This document shows, in pieces, positions 9,701 to 17,270 of a DNA stretch of 64,000 nucleotides. Origin of the DNA: an uncultured Eubacteriales bacterium (lineage in GTDB: Bacteria; Bacillota; Clostridia; Oscillospirales; Acutalibacteraceae); contig CAKVEP010000005.1 in NCBI GenBank assembly GCA_934729465.1, positions 1-64,000 on the forward strand, read 5' to 3'. The notes under the pieces are model-generated. The model did not search any database. It had not been told where the DNA came from and saw only the letters and a program-made list of their open reading frames with translations. The position numbers and the translations under genes were made by a program. Numbering within the stretch: the stretch's first letter is position 1; every line of letters starts with the position of its first letter.

Positions 9701-10380
9701 AGCCCTAGCCTTGCAAGCAAGGAACCGTCTTCCCTTTTTTTAATTTCCTGCCCCTCATAATTATATACACTAACAAGTTTGCTAAAATTTACTGCTTCTT
9801 CGTTTATTTCTGCTTCTGGATCTACGATTGGAAATTGTCTTTCAAATTCTTCAATGAATTCTTTTTGATTAGCTAATTCAAAAATTTCTTGTTGAGCTGT
9901 TTCATCAGGTTGAGTTTCGTTACTTTCTTGATTTACTGTGCTTTTTGTACCATCAGAGTCCTCAAGCTGAGTTCCATTTGATTTTTCTTGGCTAGCCCAT
10001 TCTTCATCTTCATCGTCTGGTTCTTCATCATCTTCGCTAAATTCTGCTTTTTGTCGAGCTTCCTCCTCTTGGGTAGCTTCAATATCTCCAAATTCACCAA
10101 TTAAACCGTTGATATTTTTAGCAACGTTTGAACCAAATGGTTCAAAATCAGATTCTGTTTCTTCTTTATTCTCACCTTCGTCGCCGAAGAAATTACCATT
10201 ATCTGTTTCAGAATCATAAGTATCTGAATCTGAGTTTGGATCATCGTCATCCTCGCCTAAGTCTGTGGAAGAATCAAAATCATAGGGTTCTAAATCAGGT
10301 TCTTCATTTTCATTCTCTTCGTCATCTGCTTTTAAAAAATTTTTTCCGAATTTTTTTTTGATACTTTTCCATATATTCAT
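6712..10380 (-). CDS. giant acidic coiled-coil/repeat protein, 1222 aa, function unknown
   Basis: Not recognised. Seen in order: a basic N-terminal helix (MNIWKSIKKKFGKNFLK); a very acidic D/E-rich region (about 18-165); a charged coiled coil (about 225-345); a mixed helical region (350-800) broken by a K/E-rich linker near 690; an acidic run near 830; an array of nonapeptide repeats DHEPPELKS (about 853-933); a helical segment; an N/Q-rich linker (about 1040-1080); and a helical C-terminus. No signal peptide, membrane helix or catalytic motif is evident. ATG at 10380 follows GGAGGTGA. It lies 22 bases after the contractile-injection-adaptor-like gene, evidently in the same operon, so a role as structural partner, cargo or effector of such a machine is a reasonable inference only. 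Confidence 0.85.
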   Translation of the reverse strand: MNIWKSIKKKFGKNFLKADDEENENEEPDLEPYDFDSSTDLGEDDDDPNSDSDTYDSETDNGNFFGDEGENKEETESDFEPFGSNVAKNINGLIGEFGDIEATQEEEARQKAEFSEDDEEPDDEDEEWASQEKSNGTQLEDSDGTKSTVNQESNETQPDETAQQEIFELANQKEFIEEFERQFPIVDPEAEINEEAVNFSKLVSVYNYEGQEIKKREDGSLLARLGLEVDDKRSFLNAINKVEKVKQLLDNKFNDTVKEYKDAVDEKQKIIDQNQKKLDDAKKLDLSKATIKSIKETIKSTKGEHKEAVEVYNAVVKQVKSYKKIIEKQYKEYVKPAKDSSIIDDFNSVEKRLVDFCLALGISPTIISKIQVPSLPGSFTWYKFEATNAEEKLKQRNLTKDTSLLNIIDALEKLDISGDDQFKELIREARIAAGDIGMSIAIIRQAVSADEKKIDEYCLNPKKLQVEINNRLAEVCAGGDIKNPIVVPEVLEHIKLQLDFEKRLGKNAEEGWSTKKSKKEGDQDQEDKERWKFPAEFLFKIELCHFILSEAKDDNKVDKIYKDLAKKADERNIFEQLKQSKSNDKVGENYESMFEQLEDLFESFRGSDIKNYQTKISRDLGSKGEKEFWTRLNKTGIIKSEADHKLKSEYMFPSDGKVQEELDEIQDSFRASATQAAKNTQQKASSTIDSAITTPKETQPSETSKGKKRDEDEKKAEEKQEKYKNMYRKELLGKLYPTYFAEKRYIDLVDTYCFRYLTKYRNQLEKELSNNPDNQTNESSLSDSDKLKIMGLICLMAKPKETPGETKIIDSISGETEDEGEDQEEEEEGNSEASKNEAQQNGGNDNPPPIVSDYNPPELKSDHEPPELKSDHEPPELKSDHEPPELKSDHEPPELKSDHEPPELKSDHEPPELKSDHEPPELKSDHEPPELKSDYEYPKIISDYMSKAILNSYRDGTSIKGEDLKFISSFLNVPPKDLATSPVYLKFLILSKTFNLTPKFWIQFMKNKKVDLNLFMDVFSEYFTAYEVFPNQEDNPHSNEIKDLKNTLSENQKNFQTMKSNENQSNDNQNISNENVKSDVGDKYNVDNIDDINFNDFNEVQECWRYLRAKYRIIIMCIAKNTKVMSGKQANLVQQAQKKIEEGDERFLSKNFRNSNAKVLISNAKLFFKNLTNSLHGLEEDGDIKQYLGTRYLNAIKDRQSMIKENSGSDAIITDDNWKIKL
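7580..7822 (-). repeat. 27-bp in-frame tandem repeat array (PPELKSDHE)
   Basis: Nine successive 27-base units inside the giant acidic gene encode PPELKS linked by DHE eight times, with SDYN and SDYE variants at the ends. Units differ only at synonymous positions (for example GAC/AGC codon wobble and CAT/CAC), which shows that peptide sequence is under selection while copy number could vary by slippage or recombination. Confidence 0.9.
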
Positions 10381-10402
10381 AAACTATCTCACCTCCATTA
10401 AT

Positions 10403-11086
10403 TTATCTCAATGCCTCTGACGCAACAAGTGCCGTTACCGTCGCTATTTCTTCAGCACGGTCCCAAGCCGTTTTAAGAGCTGACACCGGAGAATTATCTG
10501 GTGCAGGTATAAGAAACATTTTTACACGAGCAGTTCCTTTTAAGGGAGTTCCCCATCTGGAAAAACACGAAATATTTATAGAAACATCTTGTAAAATTCC
10601 AAACACGTCTATCCCGCTACCCCAAACAAACCTCGCAACATATCTCAGGTTAGTTTCTGTAGGACTTGTCACATAATATCTAAGGTCTTGAAATATGAAA
10701 GCTCTCTCATCCAAAATAGACGTTCCAATTAAAGGAATTGAGTCGTTAGCTGTTTGAGCCATGTATTCATCATACACATCTAAAGTTAACTCTACTTCAA
10801 AATTATCTGATTTTTTCCCGGTTATTCTAAAAGTTCCCTTTGGATTTGCTCCTGCCGTTTCACTAATAGTTTGAATTCGTTCAACTGTGTTGGCAGCCTC
10901 CATTTCCATAAAATTAGGGTTAACCTGAACTGGTAGTGTGGCTAATATTTCATTCATCATCACCTTGTCATTTACCATGGGATAGATATAAAATTTAGCT
11001 TTAACAACCGGCGCAAAATCATACATAACACTGGTTCTATAGTTACGAGGACCTTTAACTCTTTTAAATTGTTCTGTTATATCCAT
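10403..11086 (-). CDS. contractile injection system tube/baseplate adaptor-like protein
   Basis: 227 residues. The pattern resembles the N-terminal CIS-tube domain of phage/eCIS baseplate adaptors (Afp7/PVC7, gp53-like). Seen: an early VNPNF element corresponding to the family's FNP motif; a strand pair ending in FEVELTLDVYDEY (family: LSxELxFDTY); DLRYYV; then FVWGSGIDVFGILQDVSI and RWGTPLKGTARVKMFLI, matching the family's WGS-x-FxGxxxSL and DGTPxRAxVxxxL. A LysM domain, present in many relatives, is absent; the C-terminus is a short helix. The start is taken as ATG 11086, placed well after GAGGTG. No sheath, tube or spike genes are in the window. A prophage or domesticated tail origin is possible. 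The assignment rests on pattern reading, not a search. Confidence 0.5.
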   Translation of the reverse strand: MDITEQFKRVKGPRNYRTSVMYDFAPVVKAKFYIYPMVNDKVMMNEILATLPVQVNPNFMEMEAANTVERIQTISETAGANPKGTFRITGKKSDNFEVELTLDVYDEYMAQTANDSIPLIGTSILDERAFIFQDLRYYVTSPTETNLRYVARFVWGSGIDVFGILQDVSINISCFSRWGTPLKGTARVKMFLIPAPDNSPVSALKTAWDRAEEIATVTALVASEALR

Positions 11087-11118
11087 TAACATCACCTCAT
11101 ACTTAACATTTACTATAA

Positions 11119-11149
11119 ATTATACAGCATTTGTTGACATATATCAACA
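11119..11149 (-). promoter_or_regulatory. promoter with overlapping inverted repeat upstream of the CIS-like operon
   Basis: Minus strand: TTGATA (plus 11142-11147), 17 bases, TATAAT (plus 11119-11124). An inverted repeat TGTTGA-6-TCAACA (11132-11149) covers the -35 box, an arrangement expected for a repressor operator. Confidence 0.55.
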
Positions 11150-11160
11150 CATTTCTACAT

Positions 11161-11208
11161 AAAATAAATAAAAAATCAAATTATTTATATAAAAATAACT
11201 TGATTTTT
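11161..11208 (-). terminator. terminator after thiI
   Basis: A 16-bp stem with one mismatch (11171-11186 with 11193-11208, loop ATATAA) followed on the minus strand by a T-rich run. It separates thiI from the next leftward operon. Confidence 0.7.
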
Positions 11209-11275
11209 ACTTTAAATTAAGATATTTACCAATTAGACCCTTTTATTATTAAGAAGCCTATTTTATGGCTTTATG

Positions 11276-12448
11276 TTAATATGCAGAAACATTAATTATC
11301 TTACAATTTTTTACAGCTGTGTCTATAAGCTCATCCCAGTCTATCTTTTCCTCGGCAGACTCAACAAACTTAAGTTTTGGTTTTGTTCTAGGGTGTTTCG
11401 GAACGAACACTGTACAGCAATCCTCATATGGCTGAATAGATAATTCAAATGTGTCAATTTTTCTTGCAATTTTTACTATTTCATCCTTATCCATCCCAAT
11501 TAAAGGTCTGAAAACCGGCAAACTCACAACGGTGTTCGTACAATTAATTGCTTGCATAGTTTGGCTCGCAACCTGACCTAAGCTTTCTCCGGTTATAATC
11601 GCCTCACAATTTTCTTGTTCCGCAATAATCTGTGAAATACGCATCATTAATCTTCTCATTATGATAGTAAAAAGTTCTTCGGGACACTCTCTCTTTATTT
11701 TTTCCTGTATTTCAGTGAACGGAACAGTAAACATTTTAATTTTTCCGCTATACTCAGAAACCTTTTGCAGCAAATCCACAACTTTTTGTTCTGCACGTTC
11801 ACTCGTATAAGGCGGACTTGCAAAATGAATAGCCGTGAGCGATACTCCTCTTTTAGCCATGAGCCACGCCGCAACAGGACTGTCTATCCCCCCGGAAATC
11901 ATTATAGCAGCTTTTCCGCCACTTCCAACTGGTATCCCCCCTGCGCCTTTTTCGGAATTTCCTCTTATATATGCTCCGAAGTCTCTTATTTCTACCGTAA
12001 CAACTATATCAGGGTTATGAACGTCAACTTTCAAATTCTTAAATTTTTCAAGAATATGTCCACCTATTATTTCAGAAATTTGCGGAGACTTCAGAGGAAA
12101 TTTTTTATCTGAGCGTTTTGACTCAACTTTAAACGTCGAACATTTACTTAGCTGAGAATACAAATATTCTTCTGTGGCAGATTTTATTTCTTCAATACTT
12201 TTATCTGTTAAACAAGCCCTTGAGAACGTTGCTATACCAAAAGTTTTCTCTATAATCGACACAGCTTCATCTAAATCTGAATCTTCTGTTGGCTCTATCA
12301 TCAAGGTGGATTGAGCAGATTTTAATTTGTATTTTCCAACAGTTGCTAATCTTTGTTTTATGTCTTTTATCAACATATTTTCAAAACTCTTTTTATTTAA
12401 ACCCTTTAAAACAATTTCTCCGAATTTTGCTAATATTACTTCTTTCAT
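11276..12448 (-). CDS. thiI: tRNA 4-thiouridine synthase ThiI
   Basis: Makes 4-thiouridine at position 8 of tRNA, using ATP and sulfur delivered by a cysteine desulfurase. In 390 residues it has the N-terminal ferredoxin-like and THUMP region (about 1-165) and the PP-loop adenylation domain with SGGIDSPVAAWLMAKRG near residue 183. There is no C-terminal rhodanese extension, which is the usual short form in Firmicutes; sulfur would then come directly from the partner desulfurase. That partner, iscS, lies 13 bases upstream in the same operon, strongly supporting the role. Confidence 0.95.
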   Translation of the reverse strand: MKEVILAKFGEIVLKGLNKKSFENMLIKDIKQRLATVGKYKLKSAQSTLMIEPTEDSDLDEAVSIIEKTFGIATFSRACLTDKSIEEIKSATEEYLYSQLSKCSTFKVESKRSDKKFPLKSPQISEIIGGHILEKFKNLKVDVHNPDIVVTVEIRDFGAYIRGNSEKGAGGIPVGSGGKAAIMISGGIDSPVAAWLMAKRGVSLTAIHFASPPYTSERAEQKVVDLLQKVSEYSGKIKMFTVPFTEIQEKIKRECPEELFTIIMRRLMMRISQIIAEQENCEAIITGESLGQVASQTMQAINCTNTVVSLPVFRPLIGMDKDEIVKIARKIDTFELSIQPYEDCCTVFVPKHPRTKPKLKFVESAEEKIDWDELIDTAVKNCKIINVSAY

Positions 12449-12461
12449 TTTTAAACTCCAA

Positions 12462-13598
12462 TCATACTTTTATTAAATTGTCTATTGCGTTATTGATTTC
12501 TAAGACTAATTTTTCAACATCTTCTTTTGTGTTGCTCCTGCAAAAACTAACTCTTATAGATGAATTTATTAAATCATCACTTAGCCCCATAGCCTTTAAC
12601 ACATAGCTTTGATGACCCTTAGAGCACGCCGAACCGCTTGAAACATATATCCCCTTAGAAGACAGGTAATGAAGTATAGTTTCAGCACGTATCCCCTTAA
12701 CAGAAAAGTTTAAAACATATGGCAAACAATTATTGTTTGAATTTATGTAAACCCTATCTATACTGCTTAGTAAATTTCTGCAATATTCATTTAATTCTTT
12801 AATTTTTATGTAAGTGTCTTTATAATTGCTAAGCTCGTTAACTGCCTCACTAAACGCTGCTATCAGAGGAACAGCCTGTGTTCCTGAACGTAGTCCTTTT
12901 TCTTGTCCGCCGCCAAACACTACGGGATTTATCTTTACATTTTTATTAACATATAAAAAACCTATTCCTTTAGGACCATGTATTTTATGAGCACTAGCAC
13001 TTAATAAATCTATTTGCCACTTTTTTACGTTAATTGGGATTTTTCCAAAAGCTTGTACGGCGTCAATGTGAAGTAATGCATCTGACTTTTTCTGTTTAAT
13101 TACTTTCTTTATGCTTTGAACAGGATACACACATCCTATCTCGTTGTTAACCATCATGCAGCTTACTAATTTAGTATTTTCGTCTATAGCTTCTTGGAAT
13201 TTTTCAATAGATATTTCTCCACTACTATCAGGTGAAATGTATCTTACTTCAAATCCATCTTTTTCGAGCTTCTTAAATGTGTTAAGAACTGATGGGTGTT
13301 CCATTGATGTTGTCACTACGTTGTATTTGTCTTTATCCCTTACCTTAGACATTGTCCCCATAATCGCTAAGTTATTAGCCTCAGTTCCTCCGGAAGTAAA
13401 ATAAATTTCATCTTTTTCGCATACAATAAACTTTGAAATATTTTTTCTGGATGTCTCCAATATCCTTTCAGCTTCAAAGCCTTTAGTATGCAAAGACGAA
13501 GGATTTCCGTAATTATTATTTATAGTGTCAACCATGACCTTCACTGCTGATTCACACATCTTAGTTGTTGCACTGTTATCTAAATATATTTCATGCAT
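12462..13598 (-). CDS. iscS: cysteine desulfurase (NifS/IscS family), partner of ThiI
   Basis: PLP enzyme that takes sulfur from cysteine as an enzyme persulfide. Seen: N-terminal IYLDNSATT, FTSGGTEANNLA, the PLP lysine in SASAHKIHGPKGIGF, and the catalytic cysteine in SSGSACSKG. The start ATG at 13598 is preferred over a TTG at 13610 because AAAGGA lies directly against the TTG but 12 bases before the ATG. It is 378 residues long and followed by thiI. The pair corresponds to the NifZ/ThiI-type dedicated tRNA thiolation couple of Firmicutes rather than an iron-sulfur operon, since no IscU or regulator is adjacent. Confidence 0.93.
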   Translation of the reverse strand: MHEIYLDNSATTKMCESAVKVMVDTINNNYGNPSSLHTKGFEAERILETSRKNISKFIVCEKDEIYFTSGGTEANNLAIMGTMSKVRDKDKYNVVTTSMEHPSVLNTFKKLEKDGFEVRYISPDSSGEISIEKFQEAIDENTKLVSCMMVNNEIGCVYPVQSIKKVIKQKKSDALLHIDAVQAFGKIPINVKKWQIDLLSASAHKIHGPKGIGFLYVNKNVKINPVVFGGGQEKGLRSGTQAVPLIAAFSEAVNELSNYKDTYIKIKELNEYCRNLLSSIDRVYINSNNNCLPYVLNFSVKGIRAETILHYLSSKGIYVSSGSACSKGHQSYVLKAMGLSDDLINSSIRVSFCRSNTKEDVEKLVLEINNAIDNLIKV

Positions 13599-13629
13599 AA
13601 TTTTATACAATCCTTTATTAATACTTGAA

Positions 13630-13658
13630 AATAGGAAGTCTTGTTAAGACCTCCTATT
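13630..13658 (-). promoter_or_regulatory. hairpin in the iscS leader
   Basis: On the minus strand a 12-bp stem with one mismatch (13630-13642 with 13646-13658, 3-base loop) contains AGGAGG in its 5' arm. It lies between a likely iscS promoter and the iscS start and lacks a T-run, so it may be a leader structure rather than a terminator for the zinc-ribbon gene. Confidence 0.45.
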
Positions 13659-13663
13659 AAATA

Positions 13664-13691
13664 ATTTTAAAACTAATATTTTATTACTCAA
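13664..13691 (-). promoter_or_regulatory. probable promoter of iscS-thiI
   Basis: Minus strand TTGAGT (plus 13686-13691), 16 bases, TAAAAT (plus 13664-13669), about 65 bases before the iscS start. Confidence 0.45.
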
Positions 13692-13731
13692 TTTTTTTAC
13701 TAGGTTATAGCCTTTAAAATATTTTATAATA

Positions 13732-14157
13732 TTAATCTATTTCGCTGTCAAAACTTTGTTTGTCTTCGTAACCTTCTTTTTTAATTACTTCACACTTAAT
13801 TGCTAATTCGTCTCCGCAGTTACTGCAAAACTTAGCTTCACTACTGTTTTCCTTGCCACATTTACTGCAAATAGTTTGTTTTTTCAGCGCAGATACTTCT
13901 TTTTTCATTTTATCTATTTTGCTTTTGATACCATCTATTTCATCAATATAGTGCTGAATACTTATTTTATCGCTATTCCCGTTCTTTTCAGACTCATAAA
14001 TAAATTTACCCAAACATTCATATTTCTTTTTCAATGCATTGTTTTCTTCCGCAATATTTATATTAAGCTTAGAAACATCAACAAAATTACTTGCTTTATC
14101 TCCAACTACTTCCACCGCAGATTTTGCCTTTACAATCATATCTTCAAATATACCCAT
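13732..14157 (-). CDS. zinc-ribbon protein with coiled coil, unknown role
   Basis: A 141-residue protein: an amphipathic N-terminal segment (GIFEDMIVKAKSAVEVVG), a charged helical/coiled-coil middle (about 38-90), then a zinc ribbon CSKCGKENSSEAKFCSNCG and an acidic tail. No membrane helix. The ATG at 14157 has TAGGAG nine bases upstream; an upstream in-frame TTG touches the ribosome binding site and is rejected. It is the last gene of the recJ-rel-hemZ block. Such proteins are common in Clostridia and of unknown function. Confidence 0.85.
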   Translation of the reverse strand: MGIFEDMIVKAKSAVEVVGDKASNFVDVSKLNINIAEENNALKKKYECLGKFIYESEKNGNSDKISIQHYIDEIDGIKSKIDKMKKEVSALKKQTICSKCGKENSSEAKFCSNCGDELAIKCEVIKKEGYEDKQSFDSEID

Positions 14158-14186
14158 TAAAATCAACTCCTAAAAAATAATATTAT

Positions 14187-15143
14187 TTAATAAATTCCAC
14201 CACCAAGAAATTCTCTAAGCAATGAATTTTTCGGTACATATTCTATATTTATCGGATAAAACCTCTCCAAAGACGATATAAGTTTTAAAGCTTCTTTAAA
14301 ACAGGGATTATTTTCTTGTATTTGCTGCAAATGCTGGATAGCGACATTTCTTAAAACGCACAGTTCATACATATGGATTGAGTTAATAGTAATATCACTC
14401 GTGCGCTTAAAAGGATATATATACAGTGCTTGACCTTTACACACATTATCCCACATCGACAAAGTTGTTTGTGCATCTGATTTTCTTTTTGAGTAATCCC
14501 TAACAATCCTTCTCACAAGGCGTATTGAACGGTTAGGTATTACTAATCCATTATAATCAGTTATTCCCTGTTTCACGCTTATATATACTCTAATTATATT
14601 TTCATCAGGAAGATCATTCGTAAATATCGGATTAAGCCCGTGAATTCCCTCGATTATTGCAAACTCGTTTTCTTGAAGCTCAACATGCACTTTATCATCA
14701 GATGGCTTTTGAGTCATAAAGTCAAATTTAGGAATGTCACATTTTCTGTTCGTCATAAGCGATGCTATGCACCTTTTTATTTCTTTAACATCCAAAGCCT
14801 CAACGCACTCATAATCGGGAGTTCCGTCTTCCTGAAGAGGAGCAAAAGTCCTGTCTCTGTAAAAATCATCCAGAGATATTATAACGGCACCGGAGCCTCT
14901 TCTTATTAATTCTTCTCTTATTTTATATGCAGTAGTGGTTTTTCCGCTCCCTGACGGTCCGGACAGCATCACTACCTTACATTTATCTTTTTTACTTAAA
15001 ATATAATCCACAGTATTAGATATTTCTTCATGATACGTTTTTTCAATGTCTTTTATAAACTCTATCGGACATTCCGCAGCAGCTTGATTGATTTGTTCTA
15101 ACCCAAAAACAAACTTCTGATACGAATTACTGAAATTTTTCAT
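14187..15143 (-). CDS. uridine kinase/phosphoribulokinase-family nucleoside kinase
   Basis: P-loop kinase of the uridine kinase/PRK family, 318 residues. Walker A GPSGSGKTTT lies near residue 60, followed by SLDDFYRDR, the substrate-binding motif of this family, and VELQENEFAIIEGIHGLNP corresponding to the Walker B region. Many clostridial homologues carry an N-terminal TGS/threonyl-tRNA-synthetase-like region; here that is missing, leaving only about 40 residues before the kinase. The start ATG 15143 follows AAAGGTGG and overlaps the end of hemZ by 17 bases, indicating translational coupling. The exact substrate (uridine or another nucleoside) is not decided by sequence. Confidence 0.82.
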   Translation of the reverse strand: MKNFSNSYQKFVFGLEQINQAAAECPIEFIKDIEKTYHEEISNTVDYILSKKDKCKVVMLSGPSGSGKTTTAYKIREELIRRGSGAVIISLDDFYRDRTFAPLQEDGTPDYECVEALDVKEIKRCIASLMTNRKCDIPKFDFMTQKPSDDKVHVELQENEFAIIEGIHGLNPIFTNDLPDENIIRVYISVKQGITDYNGLVIPNRSIRLVRRIVRDYSKRKSDAQTTLSMWDNVCKGQALYIYPFKRTSDITINSIHMYELCVLRNVAIQHLQQIQENNPCFKEALKLISSLERFYPINIEYVPKNSLLREFLGGGIY

Positions 15144-16611
15144 AAAATTCTTCCACCTTTCTTTTCCTCTGAAGCATTTCATCAAATCCTGAAATATACT
15201 CATAAGCAAATTTGTAATTAAATATTCTTTCAATTTTATTATCTTTGTATTCTTTAAGTTTGGTCACACCTCCCGCTCCACACGCAAGTATAGTATGGGT
15301 TTCGTCCATAACATATATATTATATAGTCCATCGTGGTTCATTTTAGCCCAACCTATGTTTTCCATGTTTTCTACCATTCTGCTTTGCCTGTAAAGATAA
15401 TAAGGATGATAACCTTTTTGAGCTAATTTTTCATACGTTTTTCCTAACGTATATTTTAAATCATTACTGTTGTTATTTATCTTGGATTTCTCTTTTATGT
15501 TAAGATAAGACGAACGTTTTAAAGATAAAGTATGTATAGTAATTCCCTCCGGGGACAAAGAACATATTTTATCAACCGTGTTACAAAAACTTTCATAATT
15601 ATCGCCGGGTAAGCCCGCTATTAAATCCATGTTTATACTATTAATTCCAACTTCTCTTGCGAGGCTAAAAGCCTCTATAGCCTGCTGTGCAGTATGCTTT
15701 CTTCCTATAGTTTCAAGCACACTATCATTTAATGTTTGAGGGTTAATACTTATTCTATTCACGTTACCGTTTTTCATTGCATATAATTTTGCTTTATTGA
15801 TAGTATCGGGTCTTCCGGCTTCAATCGTAAACTCTCTGCAATCTTTCATATCAAAATTAAGGTTCACTGCCTCTATCAATTTTGCAAGCTGAATATCATC
15901 TAAAGTGGTTGGAGTTCCCCCACCGATATAAACAGTTTCGAGCTTTAATTTTAAATTTTTAGCAATAGTAGCTGTGTATTCTATCTCTTTTATAAGAAGC
16001 TGTAGATAGTCCGGGATAAGCTTTGCACATTTTTCTATTGACTGCGACACAAACGAACAATACGAACATCTACTCGGACAAAACGGAATAGCGATATATA
16101 GGCTAAAAGAATTTTTCTTAGACAAACTTAATATATTATTTTCGTATTTATTAGTGGTTTTAACAAGTTCCAATTTCTCTTTTGAAACTAATAATTTATC
16201 CGAAAAATATTTAGAAGCATAGTCCTCTCCGCCCTGATTAATAAGACTTCGATAAAGCTTTACAGGTCTTACCCCGGTAACAATTCCCCAACTTGGAGTT
16301 AAAAGAGTAGCCTCGCTCAAAACTTTAAATAACAGTCTTGCAATTAAGCATTCCAATTCATTTTTAAAATCTTCTGTATTTTTTTTGATTTCAGAGTTTT
16401 CTGACAACTCTTTTTCGTCAATTTTTGCTCCAACGACAACTTTAATTACCTCGTTATCTTCACTTTCAAAAATCTGAGTACTAACATAGTCATGCAAATT
16501 ATCTTGTTCCACATAACTCATTTTATGATTAAACTTTTCATTTGGGAAAAATAATCTACAAACATTTTCTATCTCATACGTAAATTTACCGCTTTTATTA
16601 TAAATATCCAT
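15127..16611 (-). CDS. hemZ: coproporphyrinogen dehydrogenase-like radical SAM protein HemZ
   Basis: Radical SAM enzyme of the HemN/HemZ group, 494 residues. The iron-sulfur motif CPSRCSYC follows an N-terminal region of about 170 residues typical of HemZ. GGGTPTTL, a glycine-rich SAM-binding motif, and INPQTLNDSVLETIGRKHT are also family signatures. HemZ is named for oxygen-independent coproporphyrinogen III oxidation, but many clostridial members have no demonstrated haem role, and no other haem gene is in the window. It lies between the metallo-hydrolase and the nucleoside kinase, a conserved clostridial order after rel. Confidence 0.88.
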   Translation of the reverse strand: MDIYNKSGKFTYEIENVCRLFFPNEKFNHKMSYVEQDNLHDYVSTQIFESEDNEVIKVVVGAKIDEKELSENSEIKKNTEDFKNELECLIARLLFKVLSEATLLTPSWGIVTGVRPVKLYRSLINQGGEDYASKYFSDKLLVSKEKLELVKTTNKYENNILSLSKKNSFSLYIAIPFCPSRCSYCSFVSQSIEKCAKLIPDYLQLLIKEIEYTATIAKNLKLKLETVYIGGGTPTTLDDIQLAKLIEAVNLNFDMKDCREFTIEAGRPDTINKAKLYAMKNGNVNRISINPQTLNDSVLETIGRKHTAQQAIEAFSLAREVGINSINMDLIAGLPGDNYESFCNTVDKICSLSPEGITIHTLSLKRSSYLNIKEKSKINNNSNDLKYTLGKTYEKLAQKGYHPYYLYRQSRMVENMENIGWAKMNHDGLYNIYVMDETHTILACGAGGVTKLKEYKDNKIERIFNYKFAYEYISGFDEMLQRKRKVEEFYEKFQ

Positions 16612-16631
16612 CTATTTGCCTTTCTAACAGT

Positions 16632-17225
16632 TTACTGTATTTCATCAAAAAGTGTGGTTCTCTCTCCGTGACCGGGATACAGCTCATAATTACTATTTAA
16701 ATCTTTAATTTTTTCAATCGAATTTTCCAAATCCTCGCTACTTCCCGTTGCAAAGTCTGTACGTCCAAAACAGCCCTTCATTATTGTGTCTCCGCAAAAC
16801 ATAACGTTATCCATTATATAACACATTCCGCCCCTTGTGTGACCCGGCGTGTGCAAAGCTTTAATAGTTGAATCTCCTAGTAAAAGCTCTTCTTTATCTT
16901 TTAGAAGTATATCAGGCTTAAACGGCTTTAAACCTCTTCCTAAATTAAGTTCGGTATTTTCCGTAAATTCAGCTTCGTTTTCGCCTATTACAATTTTAGC
17001 TCCGGTATAGTCTTTATATCTCTTAGCTTTTAATATATGGTCGAAATGACCGTGAGTAAGGATAATATACTTTATTTTATTTTTACCCATAGTATTTATA
17101 TTTTCATCTAATCTCAAGCTTGCTCCGCCCGGGTCAATTATAGCTCCTAAACCCGTTTTTGTGTCTTTAATAAGATAACAGTTAGTTCTCAATGCTCCCA
17201 AAACAAAAGTCGTTATTTCAAGCAT
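16632..17225 (-). CDS. metallo-beta-lactamase-fold hydrolase (glyoxalase II-like)
   Basis: A 197-residue cytosolic MBL-fold hydrolase. The zinc motif THGHFDHI (HxHxDH) sits near residue 58, with further ligands in HTPGHTRG (about 127-134), the FCGDT segment and a C-terminal YPGHGERT. This is the YcbL/YqgX-like group often placed after rel in Firmicutes and annotated as hydroxyacylglutathione hydrolase, though a glutathione substrate is unlikely in Clostridia. It begins 45 bases after rel ends. Specific substrate unknown. Confidence 0.88.
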   Translation of the reverse strand: MLEITTFVLGALRTNCYLIKDTKTGLGAIIDPGGASLRLDENINTMGKNKIKYIILTHGHFDHILKAKRYKDYTGAKIVIGENEAEFTENTELNLGRGLKPFKPDILLKDKEELLLGDSTIKALHTPGHTRGGMCYIMDNVMFCGDTIMKGCFGRTDFATGSSEDLENSIEKIKDLNSNYELYPGHGERTTLFDEIQ

Positions 17226-17270
17226 AATTTTATACCCTCTTATTTAACTTAATTTTATAGTATTTTTATA

